Origin: Earliella scabrosa
Taxonomy: Eukaryota > Basidiomycota > Agaricomycetes > Polyporales > Polyporaceae
Length of the DNA: 64,000 nucleotides
Direction: 5' to 3'
NCBI GenBank assembly: GCA_022605405.1
Contig: JABYQQ010000014.1
Coordinates: forward strand, 496,001-560,000
Shown: positions 12,299 through 24,097 of the stretch, in pieces
How the letters are laid out: every line of letters begins with the position of its first letter
Numbering within the stretch: position 1 is the stretch's first letter
Program-made: the position numbers and the translations under genes
Notes under the pieces: generated by a model
Databases searched by the model: none
What the model was told of the DNA's origin: nothing
The model's input: the letters and a program-made list of their open reading frames with translations, nothing else

Positions 12299-14808
12299 TC
12301 AATCGACTCGAAGATTCCCAGCTCTTATCGTAAGCATAGCTGCGCACCTGCCCAGGGCACCGTGTTTCGTTCCGGGCCGCGGCGGCATTCCGGGCAAAGT
12401 GAAACGAATTGCGTCGATATACTACGAGTAGACTCACGTAAATCCATTGTCAATGTCTACTAGTTATGGTACAACATACCTTGTATGGTGGATATCGGCA
12501 GCCAAACCCGAGAGCGTCCACCCTATAGCGCTCATGGTGTCAGTACACCGACGCCTCATGCACGTGTGACCATGCACGTACCAGGAAGGGCTATCGATAG
12601 TCGGCCGTATGTGGGTAAATTGGTCGAACATGAGTTTCCCAGTGTTGTATCCATCTAGAAGAAGCGCTCGTCAGTACTTGCAAGATCGTACTTCGAGCGT
12701 GGAGATTCACATCCACTCGCGCCGACTCCGCTGATAGGAAATCCGGGCACTGTTGCGGGACGAGTGAGTACCATGCGGATGCTGGGGAGCTACATATACA
12801 CACCTGCACCTCCAACGATCGTGTCGTTGCACATTACCGACCCGCTTTTCGTGTTCTCTGATACTGAAGAGGTTGTTAGAATACGTAACATTGAGTATGA
12901 ATGACGGCGGGCTACCTTTGGTTTGGAAGGCTTTGTCATTCGAGAAGATGTAGATCGTCAGCGGGTGGTCCCTTCTCGATGAGTATTCAGCGATACCATC
13001 CCTTAGCTATATGGAAAACATGTTGCCCACCGAGCAGTGATGAAATCAATTGCTTCATCCACATCACGAACCGGAACGATAGCCAAAACCGGGCCGAAGA
13101 TCTCCCTAGCAGCTATGAGGGACTCGAAGATATCTAGCAAGAGCTCGAGAGCGGCTCACTGTTCCATCAATGCGTCGTCGCCCTGTACGTCGCTCACGAT
13201 CGTGGGCGCAACGTACTTCTTGGATGGATCGACCTTACCTCCCAGGACGATAGTCCCCCTCGTCTCGTCGAGCATGGCTTTGATCCGGTAAACAGATGCC
13301 TCGGACACGATGCGCGAGAAAGATGTCGAGCTCTCAGGCCCGTCGGGATAGAAGGTATGGTACCTGTATGTACAGTGTATTAGTGAAGATTGCCGCAGGA
13401 TAGCGACGGTTGACCTACGCTTCTTTCAAGGCCTCTATGAGGGTGTCTTGGAAGGGTGCCGGGACAAGGACGTACTCGGGTGATAGACATATCTAGCATC
13501 CTACGTTGAGCAATGTCTCGTAGCTACCAATCTCGAGCCCATACCTGACCAGCGTTCGAAAATCGTCCCCATAGGATACGCCTTGCGGCAGCCTTAACGT
13601 CGATGTTCGACGGATCGATCACTACGGGATTCTTGCCTGCAGTGACATTTATAGATGAATTCAACAAGAATAGTCACTTGCATGTCATCGCTCGCCTACC
13701 TCCAAGCTACAACGCGAACGTCAGTAAATGGTACACCTGACACTGAATGGCCCGCACCTCCAACGTCAACGGGGTGAGGTACTTAGCTGCAGCGGCGGCG
13801 ATGATGCGACCAACACGTCCATTGCCTGCGACAAGACAACTAAGAACACATCGACATGTATGATGAGAACGGCATATACCCGTATAGAAGACTACATGAG
13901 AACGACATAAGTCAATTGAGCTGATCAGGCAATATACAGGCGAAGAGCAAGTGGACGTACTGTGATCCCACTGCAGCTCGAGCAACTGCGCGTAATCCCG
14001 TGTCAAGCGTAAGTGTCAGTAGAGCGGGAGGCGTGGCGTTTTGCACACGCACCTTCGTTGTCTCCGGAATGCCCCCGTTGACTATATGATACAGCTCTGG
14101 GTCGACGTACTTAGGAAGGAGCTCGGCGAGCAAGGCCGAGACTGTTGGGGTAAGTTCGGATGGCTTGATCACTGCGGCATTTCCTCCAGCGATCGCACCA
14201 CCCTGAGGAAGTGGTCGATAAGTATAAGATATGCTCGCCCTAACATACAATCAAGGCACGCACCAGGGGGCCCAGCGTAAGAAAAGTGGGGTAGTTGAAC
14301 GGCGCGATAATCAACACCGTTCCTTTGGGCTCCGCCTTCGTAGTCGGCTTCAACGCGAGCGCGCTGATACTGAACTCCACCTTTTGCGTCGCCGCCCACT
14401 TCTCCACGTTGTGGTATACGTACAGCAGGTCGCCATATGTTCCTGTCAAATCGAAGCTGATCGGACGGGCGGTGCGTGCGATGAGCATCAGTTGCAGAAT
14501 CACATGAGGCGCGTGGAAGATGACTCTCACGACGTACAATTCTGTCTCAATATATGGCCTTCCGAGGTCCTCCTTCAACGCCTCCTTGAAATGCTCCTCG
14601 TTATCCTTCAGAAGATAGGCTACCTGCGCGATCTGCTCCTTGCGGAACGCGATAGAGCGAGTCCTTCCGGACCGAAAGGCGGCGCGGGCGCGATCGCGGA
14701 TCTAGACAGCAGCGGGCTCTTATGAGTTGTGAGTGCGAGCACGAAAGCTCAGCAGATGCGTACCTTCGGGATGTCTTCGACCGGAGTTGGCATGAATGTA
14801 GGGGCCAT
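12299..14808 (-). CDS. aldehyde dehydrogenase, class 3 type (ALDH-1)
   Basis: NAD(P)-dependent oxidation of aldehydes to acids. The start MAPTFMPTPVEDIPK is split from the next exon by a short intron. Recognisable family blocks in order are KEDLGRPYIETELY, YHNVEKWAATQKVEF, EPKGTVLIIAPFNYP, GGAIAGGNAAVIKPSE, YHIVNGGIPETTKV, GRVGRIIAAAAAKYLTPLTLE then LGGKNPVVIDP, SNAGQ joined to ICLSPEYVLVPAP (catalytic Cys), REIFGPVLAIVPVRDVDEAI, then SGVGASGY joined to GYNTGKLMFDQFTHIRPT and GFGCRYPPYK. The catalytic Glu (LELGGK) and Cys are both present. About a dozen short introns break it. The last exon, ending near 12299 with AGNLRVD, is the least sure. Placement among 2OG oxygenases suggests a shared pathway. 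Confidence 0.8.
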
Positions 14809-14849
14809 TGCTGTTGGTTCTACCAAAGGCAGGAGACGGGGAACTCGAC

Positions 14850-15790
14850 CACTCGCAATTTATTGGATCTCAACTGAAGTTGATTTCTGGGCGGGTGTTC
14901 TTGGCGCGCGCGTCCCTCGATGATGGGAAGGGCGGCGAGAAGCAAGAGCGAGATTCCCATTGCGGCCCACAACGACACATCCGCGATGACAAGAGCTGCA
15001 ATTCGAGAAGTTCATCCAAGAGCGGAGCAACGCCCGGGTGCTTCAATGCGCTGGGATAGATTCAAATAGGTCAGGAGTGGTCAAGGTCGTATTGCCGGTC
15101 TCAAAAGTTGCATGAGGATCGCGACCCAGACAAGGAGGGAATATGAACTTACTGTGCATTGGGAGCGTCTGTTAGAGACTGCCAGCGCGGACTCCGCCTA
15201 AAGGACGCTCGAAGGTCTTCATGGCATCGAGTGCGACACTGGACACCCATATCGTCGTCATGGTTGCACCTTGAGACTTAACATCACTTGCAGCTTCAAC
15301 ACCTCTGGTCTGAGAATGGAAGGGGGTGGAACCAGGGGATGATCTGGCGGGGCGTCTATGGACACGATGACCCGGTAGCCGCTCGTGAGTACTTGAGTTC
15401 CAACCTGGTTCCAAGTTACAACGTTGCGCCTACTCGCGCAACTACATCCTGCCATCGTACTGAATGCAATCAACGTGTTCTGCATTAGAACATAGAACGT
15501 GACTCCTCGTACCAAACACTGGCATATTCGCATATCGTTGGAGCAAGCACTTGAGAACGCAATCCTAGGAAGCCATCTCGAAGAAGGGTAAGTAGAAGGG
15601 GGTTGAGCAGGTCGCGCGTGAGCTACATGAGGGCAGCATTTCTGAGCATCAGGGGTCATCCTATCGTAGAACAGTGGAAACACCGAGTCGTGCGCCGGAG
15701 AAGAAGAGGAACAAGGAGAGCCGCATCCACATTCGCGTGGGAGTGAGTTGTATCGGGTTTTCCACATGAGGTACCAAGGCATAGCATCGC
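14850..15790 (-). pseudogene. decayed membrane protein relic, possibly a transporter
   Basis: Upstream of ALDH-1 the minus strand keeps protein-like fragments that no splice model joins cleanly: SGYRVIVSIDAPPDHPLVP near 15340, TMTTIWVSSVALDAMK near 15230, and a hydrophobic helix AAMGISLLLLAALPIIEG followed by RARQE near 14935. The order (polar loop, threonine-rich helix, final membrane helix, basic tail) resembles the C-terminal third of MFS drug efflux transporters. Frame changes and missing splice sites argue for decay. The transporter assignment is a guess. Confidence 0.3.
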
Positions 15791-15812
15791 GCTCCCTTCG
15801 AAGACAACGCCT

Positions 15813-17117
15813 TCAGTCGTATCGCGCATAGGGCGGGGGAGCCGTCAACCCAGAGTCGCTGAGCGCATCTTCCGGGCCGTTCTCCGTCGACTCCCCAACC
15901 GCGAGCCGCACCCCTCCGTCCGTCTCGAACCTGATCGTCCGCGGAGACGGGAGCGGGGACGAAAGCGGGGAGCTCGATATCTGCCTGGCCATGGGCGGGG
16001 GCGACGCGCTGCTCCCAGTCTCAGACATCTGCGTCGGCGTCGACGAGCGGACGTCCGTCATCGAGACGTTCGCGCTCGCGGTCGTCGCGAGCGTGTCGCG
16101 CGCGCTCTTGCGCGACTTGCGCAGGTCTGCGAGAGACGGGACCGGGCTCGCGCTCGGGTTCGACACGAGGTAGGGTGTGGGGCGGAGCGCGGGGTCTGTT
16201 TCGCTGCTCGGGCTGGACGGCCCGGAGTATGAGGCGAAGTGCGAGTCCGTGGGCGTGGGCGAGCCGCAGGTGACGATGGCACCGTCTTTGGAGAGGGTGT
16301 TGCTGATGCTCGGGAACCGTTCGTGCATGACCGCGGTGGACGAGTCTGACAGGGCGGGACTCGCGGCGACGACGGATCGGTCGACATCGAAATCTGATAG
16401 TGCAATCAGTCAAGATCACGCTTGAAGGACAGAGTAGATATGGGACGTACCGTGTTGCTTGACTCTGCGCCTACGCCTGAGGCAGCACCAGACCGCCAGT
16501 GCGGTCAGTACGATTGCTAAGACACCAATCGCGGCGGCGATACCCGCGATCGCACCCGTACTCAGCCCGTGACGTTCAGCAGCTTGCGTCAACTGCGTAA
16601 TCTGTGGTGAGGGCTCTGCGGTGGATATGGGTATGACGAGGGTGGGACTGGACATGCTATCAGATGCCGACGGGGATGTGGATGAGATGTTCAAGCAGGC
16701 TGTCGATCCTGCAAGCATGACATGATGGCCTCCGGCGGGCGCATTGGTAGTGCCGTCAATGAGACTAAACTGCACGTCGGTGTTGGGAACAGTGAAGTTA
16801 GGTGTCCAAATAAAATACTGGACAGGAATGTTGATGAATCGCTGCGCCAAGCTATGGTCCGGGTGCCTGTTGACCGGATCGAAGCTCCCCGGGCCTGTGG
16901 TATTGGGAACGAAAGGAAGGATGTCCAGTCGGTACGGGGGCGCGCCACCAGACCACGTCAGGTTCACTGGGTTGCATTGGGACAAGTCCTGCGGGACGTT
17001 GAACACGATCCTGCCTTGTGCGCTAACTCCCACCACGAAGAGCGCGATCACGAATATCACGGCCTGCAGCGGTGCGATTTGTGCGACACGGCTGCGGAGA
17101 GACACAGGAGTGCGCAT
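15813..17117 (-). CDS. secreted, single-pass membrane protein with Ser-rich cytoplasmic tail
   Basis: The start MRTPVSLRSRVAQIAPLQ at 17117 gives a signal peptide ending near VVGVSAQ; longer upstream frames lack that logic. The ectodomain has QCNPVNLTWSGGAPPYRLD and FTVPNTDVQFSLID, then a Ser/Thr-rich stalk (STSPSASDSMSS). One membrane helix follows (GAIAGIAAAIGVLAIVLTAL) with a CCLRRRRR stop-transfer. A 57-base intron near 16394-16451 (gtacgtccc to actatcag) leads to a second exon of Ser/Pro-rich cytoplasmic sequence ending PPPYARYD. This architecture is common in basidiomycetes and resembles wall-sensor-like proteins, but no function is proven. The ectodomain motif is shared with the secreted protein at 11.0 kb. 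Confidence 0.75.
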
Positions 17118-18879
17118 GCATGTTAGTTGCACTTTCTCTGATGTCATCGAGTTCCTGGATGCGTTCGACGTGCCTACTCCCATGAGTCGAGCAACGACGC
17201 CGTTGACGTCAGTGCCAATATTGACAGCACGTACAAGGCACGTATGCTTACGGGTAGATCCATCCGCGATGTTAGCAACGATGAGATCCATCGACGTTGC
17301 CTGAGGACCTCCGCCTGCTGCGTAAGTCGCTTCCATCGACAGCGCATCCCGATGGCCTTGATAACCGCTTCGTTGGGCAAACATGACGGCAGATTAAAGA
17401 GCTAGATTGACTCGTATAGTATGAAGAGAAGAGAGATGGGGACTGAGAAACCAGGGTTGCAAGAAGGGCGAGAGTCTGTCTGGCAACGTGGCCGTCTGAC
17501 TATGAGCAGGAGTCAGAGACGCTGCAGAACAGCCTGTGGGCCCGGGAGGTATCGTCCGCGACCTGAAGATGGCATAGAGGTAGCGCCAGCATGCGAAAAG
17601 TCAGTGCGAAGCCGTCCGAGTCCATCGGCGATGCCAAGTAGAGTTGGTCGAGATCGCGAACGCCAGGGTCACCTGTGCTGCGGCAGGGGCGCACCGCGGG
17701 GGCTTGAGGGGCCCTAACGGGTGCTGAACGACCACTTTCGCACCTTCAACACATGTTCGTCTGTAGCGCGGAAAGCTTGTAAGCGCGTTGTATGAACTGG
17801 GTAGATAGTCGGTAGTTGAATGAAGACCGGTGAGAACTTCATGTTGAGTGTTGAGTAATTGAGTAAGTACAAGTTAGTACACGTCAGCTGAAGAACACAA
17901 CGTACCAGCAGAGTACAGTATTCAGCCGACTTCACGGTCATATCCGAGTCGGATAGATGTCTTCATCGAGAAGGGAGGAGTCAAGAACTCGAAGGACTTA
18001 GGATGCGGTTCAAGGTTGCCAGGCAGTGGCACCTAAGTTTGGGTCCTACCAGCAGCTCCGGGGTCCCGACAAGACGCTGGTGCCGGGCCGGTGCCGGGCC
18101 TAGACTCATCCTCGTGGCTGAGACTCGTTCGAACTTGAACTCGTATCCCTTGTGACATGCCCACACTGGGCCAACCAGTTCTTGTGCACTGTTTCAAGGT
18201 TCCCTACGGCTCCGCTCTTTGTATGTAGTATACTCTGACCGTCGCACGCGCACAGCACGTTAACTCTCGATGCCACCCACTTAGTCTTCATAACGGCCGG
18301 GCCAGGCTGGCAAGTCAGCACCGTCTCAGATTCCCAACGTCACTACTCACTAAGTACTCTCCACCCTCTCATGAACTAGGAGGACATTCATAGACCGTAA
18401 GTTTATTTTTGGGCCGGTATAGGCCCGACTGACTGTGTTTGTATATACTCGAGGCCAGGGCCCATGGTGCCGATTTCTAGGCTTTGGAGCGGCCGATAGC
18501 CAGAATAGCCAGGAGAGCAACTAGTTGGACTTTGATTCGTTTGCTCACACCCACGACCAGCGGCTGCGCGGCATCGATGCCATAAAAGGTCCGTATGCGA
18601 GTATTTCAGCCTGCTCCCTGAGTTAAACTTACTCCTCTCGCCTCGCGTTCTGTCCTTGCTGTCATAGCGTCTAGGTCATCAGACCCTTCAAAAAGGCAAT
18701 AAATAGAGGATATTCTCATGTACCTGCTGTAGCCGCGGTCACTTGTGCTCCCCCGTTCCTCACTTCGCGAAGCTATGGAGAAGTCGAGAGGTATAAGACC
18801 ATGAATAGCGGGCGGTCTGCTGCTATCGCCCCCCTCCCCACCTTCACAGTGCACGAAGTTCCATTCAGTGGTTTATACC
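17118..18879. other. intergenic with one relic
   Basis: Apart from the relic near 18.2 kb I find no gene. Near 18080-18105 a GC-rich direct repeat (gtgccgggcc, twice) resembles transposon debris. A TATA-like gtataaga at about 18791 probably serves copy E. Confidence 0.4.
18195..18375 (+). pseudogene. relic of the 11.0 kb secreted protein family
   Basis: One frame reads LTLDATHLVFITAGPGWQV. It lines up with VTLGGCEV plus IFYAAGPGFPW in the secreted protein at 11.0 kb. Upstream the frame hits stops and no signal peptide exon is visible, so this is probably a truncated duplicate. Confidence 0.35.
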
Positions 18880-20551
18880 ATGCCCGCTCCCACGGTACCA
18901 CACGCCCCACACTATGTTCCCGCACCTCCGACCAAGGAAGATCGTGAGTTACTCGGTTGATTAAAGCTGCTGTGTCCCTGATACTGGACTGTTCTACTCT
19001 TTGACCAGTGGAATGGGCAGATCTTCCCATTATCGACATTTCTAAGGCCAAGACGCCCGAGGGACGCGCCGAACTTGCTCCCATCGTGCGCGATGCGATG
19101 CATACGCACGGATTCATCTACGTGGTGAATCATGGCTATACACAAGCTGAGGTACGTGCCTAATAGGCTAGTCCGACGTCCCGTCTCTCCGCTCACGGGT
19201 GCATTTCGGATGTGGCAGAGAGACCGGATCTTCGACATCGCCGATGTCACCTTCTCCCAAGTCTCTGACGAGGAGAAGAAGCAGTACGCCGGTAAGATCA
19301 AGGAGACCGGCCTGTACAGCGGCTACAAGCTGCGACAGTACTGGGTATGCCCGTCGGTTTCGTTCAGCCTCCGTGAACCGCCTCTCTGAAATTGATTGCA
19401 TTAGCACATTGACAACGGTGTTCGGGACCAAATTGAGCACTTTAACAGTGCGTCCATTCCATAGTGCCACCTTTAGGCTCGTGTCTTACATGCGACCGAA
19501 GTGCATCACGGCATTTACGACCGTCAGGAGTACCCGAAGGCGATGCGTCCGTTCCTCCCGGAAATCCGCGCGTGGACCGAGCATAACCACTACAACATCC
19601 TGCACCCTCTTCTCAGGTCTGTCTTCGCATACTATCTCTTGCATTGGTACGTCTATAAACATATTCACAGGCTCCTTGCACGCGGCATGGAGATCCCGGA
19701 GGAGACTTTCGTCGACGTCCACCACTTCAACTCTGAAGAAGCTCCGGGCGAGACGTGGGGTACGTATGTCCTCTACGTGCGCCTGTATCCTATTCGCTGA
19801 CCATGCTTGCACGATACGCATAGCCCGCTTCATGAAGTAGTAAGTGTCGTTGCCAGCTGTGACAACTTGATCCGCTGATAACGGCGCCGAAGCTACCCGC
19901 GCTCCGACGAGGAAGAGCAGAACACCAAGAACGTCTGGCTCAAGGGCCACACCGGTGAGCGATCGAGCTATACCCGGTCCTGTATCTACGCATTGTTGAC
20001 GGCGTTCTCATAGACTTTGGAACGGTCACGATCCTGTGGAGCCAGCCCGTCACCGCCCTACAGATCCTGTCTCCAGACGGCAAATGGCGCTGGATCAGGC
20101 ACATGGAGAACGCCCTGGTCAGTCTCCTTTCCTCCCTAACTAGTCACAGCCCCTCACCCGTTACCTTCCCCCGTTCTGGACACTCACCGCTCTGCTCTCC
20201 CACTCTCAGGTCGTGAACATTGGCGACAGCATGGAGATGCTCTCCGGCGGATTCTACAAGGGCACGATCCACCGGGTCGTCCAGCCACCGGCGGACCAAC
20301 GCGGGCAAGCGCGCCTTGGCACGTTCTACTTCGCGCTCGCGGACGACAATGTGCGGCTCGTACCACACGCGGAGAGCCCCGTCTTGCAGCGCGTGGGCAT
20401 CAAGCGGCGCTGCGCCGACGAAGATGCGCCGACGATGGAGGAGATGCGGAAGGGCCGCACGCGCTCGTATGGTCAGACGGCGCTCAAGAAGCGCGAGGAC
20501 GGGCACGAGGAGGAGTTCGTGAGCGGTATCGTCGTCAAGCATTACAACTAG
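18880..20551 (+). CDS. 2OG-Fe(II) dioxygenase, copy E
   Basis: Complete copy. Start MPAPTVPHAPHYVPAPPTKE at 18880. DIOX_N reads EWADLPIIDISKAKTPEG and GFIYVVNHGY. The middle exons encode DRIFDIADVTFSQV and MEIPEETFVDVHHFN. The HxD ligands are in GHT joined across an intron to DFGTVTILWSQP, followed by SMEMLSGGFY, TIHRVVQPPADQRG and ARLGTFYF, with the end VVKHYN. All sister introns are kept, and the frame is open through every exon. It lies about 9 kb from copy D, between the secreted/membrane protein genes and the decarboxylase, so the array has been broken by insertions or rearrangements. Confidence 0.85.
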
Positions 20552-21339
20552 GACTAGGAGACTGTTCCTTGCGCTTGCGAGAGATCTGATATTGCCTTAC
20601 GCTGAGTGCGCAGTGTCTTTCTTCAAATTGTACATTAGTTGAGCCCCATCCGTCAGTATAAAACGTCCTTCCTTCTGTCCCAGACCTTGCTTGACCATGT
20701 ACGCACGGTGGTCGTGATCACAGTCAGCTCATCTCAGAGCGTCTTGAGGTGCTAAGGGATAAGCACCGTGGAAGGTACCGAAGCACGGACCGCGCCGAGC
20801 TTTCGGAGCGGTGAGACAAGCACTTGAAGTCCGAGTCGCACCGACTGGATGGCAGGCATGGAAAGGATGTATTGCAATTCCATTCAAGCCTCTCGTTCCC
20901 AATTGATTGTGACACCGACACCCTCATCAAGTTTCCCACCAACGGAGGGCAAACTAATAGGGGGCTCCTTTTGTTCCAGCGCCGACAAGTCTCTGTGAGA
21001 ATAACCAAAAATCAGACCATCTGGCACGCAGAGGTGGAGTAGGGACAAATCAGATGTATGGCTTCATCGACCACTATCAGTACAGAACATCGGGAAACGT
21101 CTCAGGCTGAGCGACTAGAATTACATGAGTACATCGACGATTCTGATATGTGAGGTTTGATGGGTTATATCGGCAAGCGGAGACACATACTAGCGGAGAA
21201 ATGGGCAGAATTGGAGTTGCAATGGCATTCCACTGCGACACTTGACGTCGTTACTATGAAGCGTCCTGTTACAGCGCATTGGTGATTAGTATCCAGGCTT
21301 TCTGTGCCGTCGCGAACCGTACTTACCTCAGCTCCCGCC
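20552..21339. other. intergenic with an orphan TATA element
   Basis: A good TATA sequence (gtataaaac, near 20656) has no open gene after it; the first ATG downstream (20697) gives only six codons. It may be the remains of another promoter. Confidence 0.35.
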
Positions 21340-22731
21340 TCAGATTTGAGCCTCGGCGATCTTCTCGCGGACATTGTAGTGAGTGTCGACGTCCGCGGTG
21401 AAATTCACGTTCGCCTGCTTCTGGAACACCATGCAGATGTCGGAGCCGCCGAACTGGAAGTAGGATATCTCGTTCCCCTTCTTCACCTTATCACCCGCCT
21501 TCACGCTCAGCACCACAGACGACACCTGCGCCATCCCGATCGGCAACACCGCGACGTAGCCGATGTCCGATTCCGTCTCGTCCGTCTTGATGAGCACGAG
21601 TGCACGGGCCTGAATGAACTGGTAGCCCGGCTCGTCAGGCGCGTCCAGCTGGGGTACGCCCCTGTTGGAGGGGCCCGGAAGACGGAGAGGAGGAGCAATG
21701 AGCTTGCGACGAGGGGCAATGGTCAGCCGTCCTGTACGATCGGTCGCGAGGACGACCTGGAGGTAACAGAGGCCTTCGATGACGCGCGCCTCGACGACCG
21801 TGCCCGAAACCGGAGCGTGCTGGCGGTGATAGTCGTTCGGACCGAGGAAGGAGTGGCAAAACTTGCCGCCGGCAAAGAGCGGGCCATACGAGCTGCCGCC
21901 GCTGTTCATGTCGTCGAGGAGCTCGCTGATGGGCCACGGGATGTCCTTGAAGGAGCATTGGGCCTGGTCGTCGATGTCCCACGCTCCGTCAAACACGGCG
22001 TCCGCCGGGCTCACGATGACCTTATTGTCGTTGGGGGAGTCAATGGGGCGCCGTTTGAGATCGATGTGTCGCGCAAAGAACTCGTTGAAGGTCTTCCACT
22101 CGACCTTGGGGTAGTCCTCCATGTGGTACGAGGGAGAGTTATAGAAGGTGTCGAGCGTGTAGGGGGTAATGGACCCGGGGGTATCCATGAACTTCCCAAT
22201 CTCCTTGGCGTAGCGGACAACCCAGTCGGAGAGCCAGGTGTACGGGGCGTGTGTGGTCGGGAGGATGGGACTCGTCCAGTTCGTCTGCAGCGGGTCAATG
22301 TTCATGACGAAGTAGAAGAGGCAGAGGACGTGATACACGAATTTGCCGTCCCGCTGTTCGCTGGGAACCCAGCCGAGGAGGTATTCGTACCAATCGATGT
22401 AGTTGTCGAAGGTGACGATGTTGTAGTCGTCGAACTCCCGGATACCACTGCCGTGTGCGGTTTGGAAAGACTCTTCGAAGTCCTTCTTGAATTCGGGATG
22501 AGCGTCCAGATAGTCCCTAAGCTCTTGAACGATGTTGCTTGAGGTTTTCCTAAAGTGTGTCAGCATACCATTCATCGAGAGCAGCGTTATTGTACCCTTA
22601 CCGAGTGGTCTGCATACCAAACGCATTGGCCGGTGTCGCGGCATCGTATACCTGTTTAGTTACATCTTGATGGAGACTGCTGTCAGGAGCGAATCCGCGT
22701 CGATTATGCGCACGTAGTTAGTTCGTACCAT
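21340..22731 (-). CDS. phosphatidylserine decarboxylase-family enzyme (possible amino acid decarboxylase)
   Basis: Pyruvoyl-dependent decarboxylase of the PSD family with the fungal N-terminal PSDC helical region. Proposed start is MVRTNY at 22731; a 64-base intron with donor gtgcgc and branch taactaaac leads to VYDAATPANAFGMQTTR, and a second small intron leads to KTSSNIVQELRDYLDAH. Family blocks follow: YKVEWKTFNEFFARH-type region (KVEWKTFNEFFARHIDL), IVSPADAVFDGAWDID, FLGPNDYHRQHAPVSGTV, IGMAQVSSVVLSV and FQFGGSDICMVF. GGS is the expected self-cleavage site whose serine becomes the pyruvoyl group. There is no mitochondrial presequence or membrane helix, unlike housekeeping PSD. Cytosolic members of this subfamily include fungal tryptophan decarboxylases. 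Substrate is not readable; an amino acid is likely (inference). Confidence 0.8.
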
Positions 22732-24097
22732 CGACCACAGAAGCCATTGTATGAGGATAGCGGCAAGCTAAAATCATGTATGTAGTCAGCTCGGAGGGTA
22801 CATAGATGGTCACAGTTGAATGCGTACAAAGAAGCGAGCTGTGAGTGGTTCAATGAAGGTGTGCTTGAGACAGTGCGCGGGTTCAGCCATTCTTATAGAC
22901 TCCTTGATCGACTATTTGAGCATGTTTGATGAGCTACCCAGAGGCGTCGTTGTACGTCCCATTCGTGAAGAACCAGTAAGAACACGTCTGCTACATGTGG
23001 CACGCACAGTAACCTTCAATGTGGGCTGCTGTCATATGTCGCCAATCATGACGCCTTCCATGCGGCAGTACTGAATGGATAGTCATCCGAGAAGGCGCGG
23101 AGTGTCGTCAGGTCATGTCAGTTGACTCCGTGCAGCCGTCAGTCAAGTGCGTCTGAAGTCTTCCTGTACCTTCACCAGCATGCGCGGCCGTTCATCAGAT
23201 TATAGAAGTCATGAGCTGGAGGTGGTACTTACCAGGCAAATTCTAGGAATTAGTACACAACAGCCGCAACATCGACCACTCGCCAGGTCGCGATCGGTGC
23301 GATAAGTCTAGGAAATACTAGCACAGAGTATGTGCTAGTGCGAGGTCAGTGCAAGAAAGCCTGAAAGGACGTACGGAAGCACCTTGAGGGTCGGGGTGGA
23401 GAGTGGAGGCTCTACTATCTCCGCCGAGTATGAGCAGCGCTCGCAAGACACGCAAACCACTTCCCTGCCTAGAAGTTAGCTTTCTACGTCGAGCAGCCGT
23501 ATAACCTCCCCGAAGACGCTATCGGCGATTCATTCCATGCAAGGCAGATTGACATGGAAGAACCCAATCTCCGCGCTTCAGGATCCCCGTCGGCGACCGC
23601 CGCGGCCTGAGGCTTGACTGTCCGGTTGAAGTCTCAGGGTTTCCTGCTGACATTCATGAGCGCGTTAGTACCCTCTCATTATTAGATAGTAGAGACGAGG
23701 GGCGTACCAAGCACAGGCAGCAGTGACTAGCGAGCAGACCCAAATGTCTCACGATGCATGCTGCGCAACACCTCCGCCATTGAGCCACGCTGTCAGAATG
23801 ACGCCTAGCTCTCGACCGTGACCTTAGTGCCGCCGTTCCTATGGCTCACGGTCATGGAAGGTATCCGGTCACATTCCCTGTCGAACTTGCTCTCCTGAGA
23901 TGCCGACGGAGCAATCATCGCCTCCTGCTGCTGTTTGGAGGACTGTTTATAACCGGCACATGCCTAGACTGAAGACCCCAATCGGATCGATCCACCACAC
24001 AAGGTCCCGTCGACATCTTTTTCCTTGAGCGCCACATATGACGTTAGCACGTTCATCCCCCTATGTAATATGGTACGATCTCCATGATCACAACGCA
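22732..24097. other. intergenic with possible oxygenase relic
   Basis: On the minus strand near 23920-23950 a TATA (ggttataaac) is followed by an ATG and a short frame, MIAPSASQESKFDRE. Near 23500-23570 the words GFFHVNLPCME and VFGEVIRLLDVES recall the N-terminal part of 2OG oxygenases, but stops separate them. Nothing here can be assembled into an intact gene. Confidence 0.3.

Noticed and set aside
16021..16425. Arg-rich ORFs over the second exon of the membrane protein
   Set aside because: Wrong-frame readings of Ser/Pro-rich coding sequence.
21304..22542. 412-codon open frame on the + strand
   Set aside because: It is antisense to the decarboxylase, whose family motifs are all on the minus strand; length reflects GC-rich codon bias.
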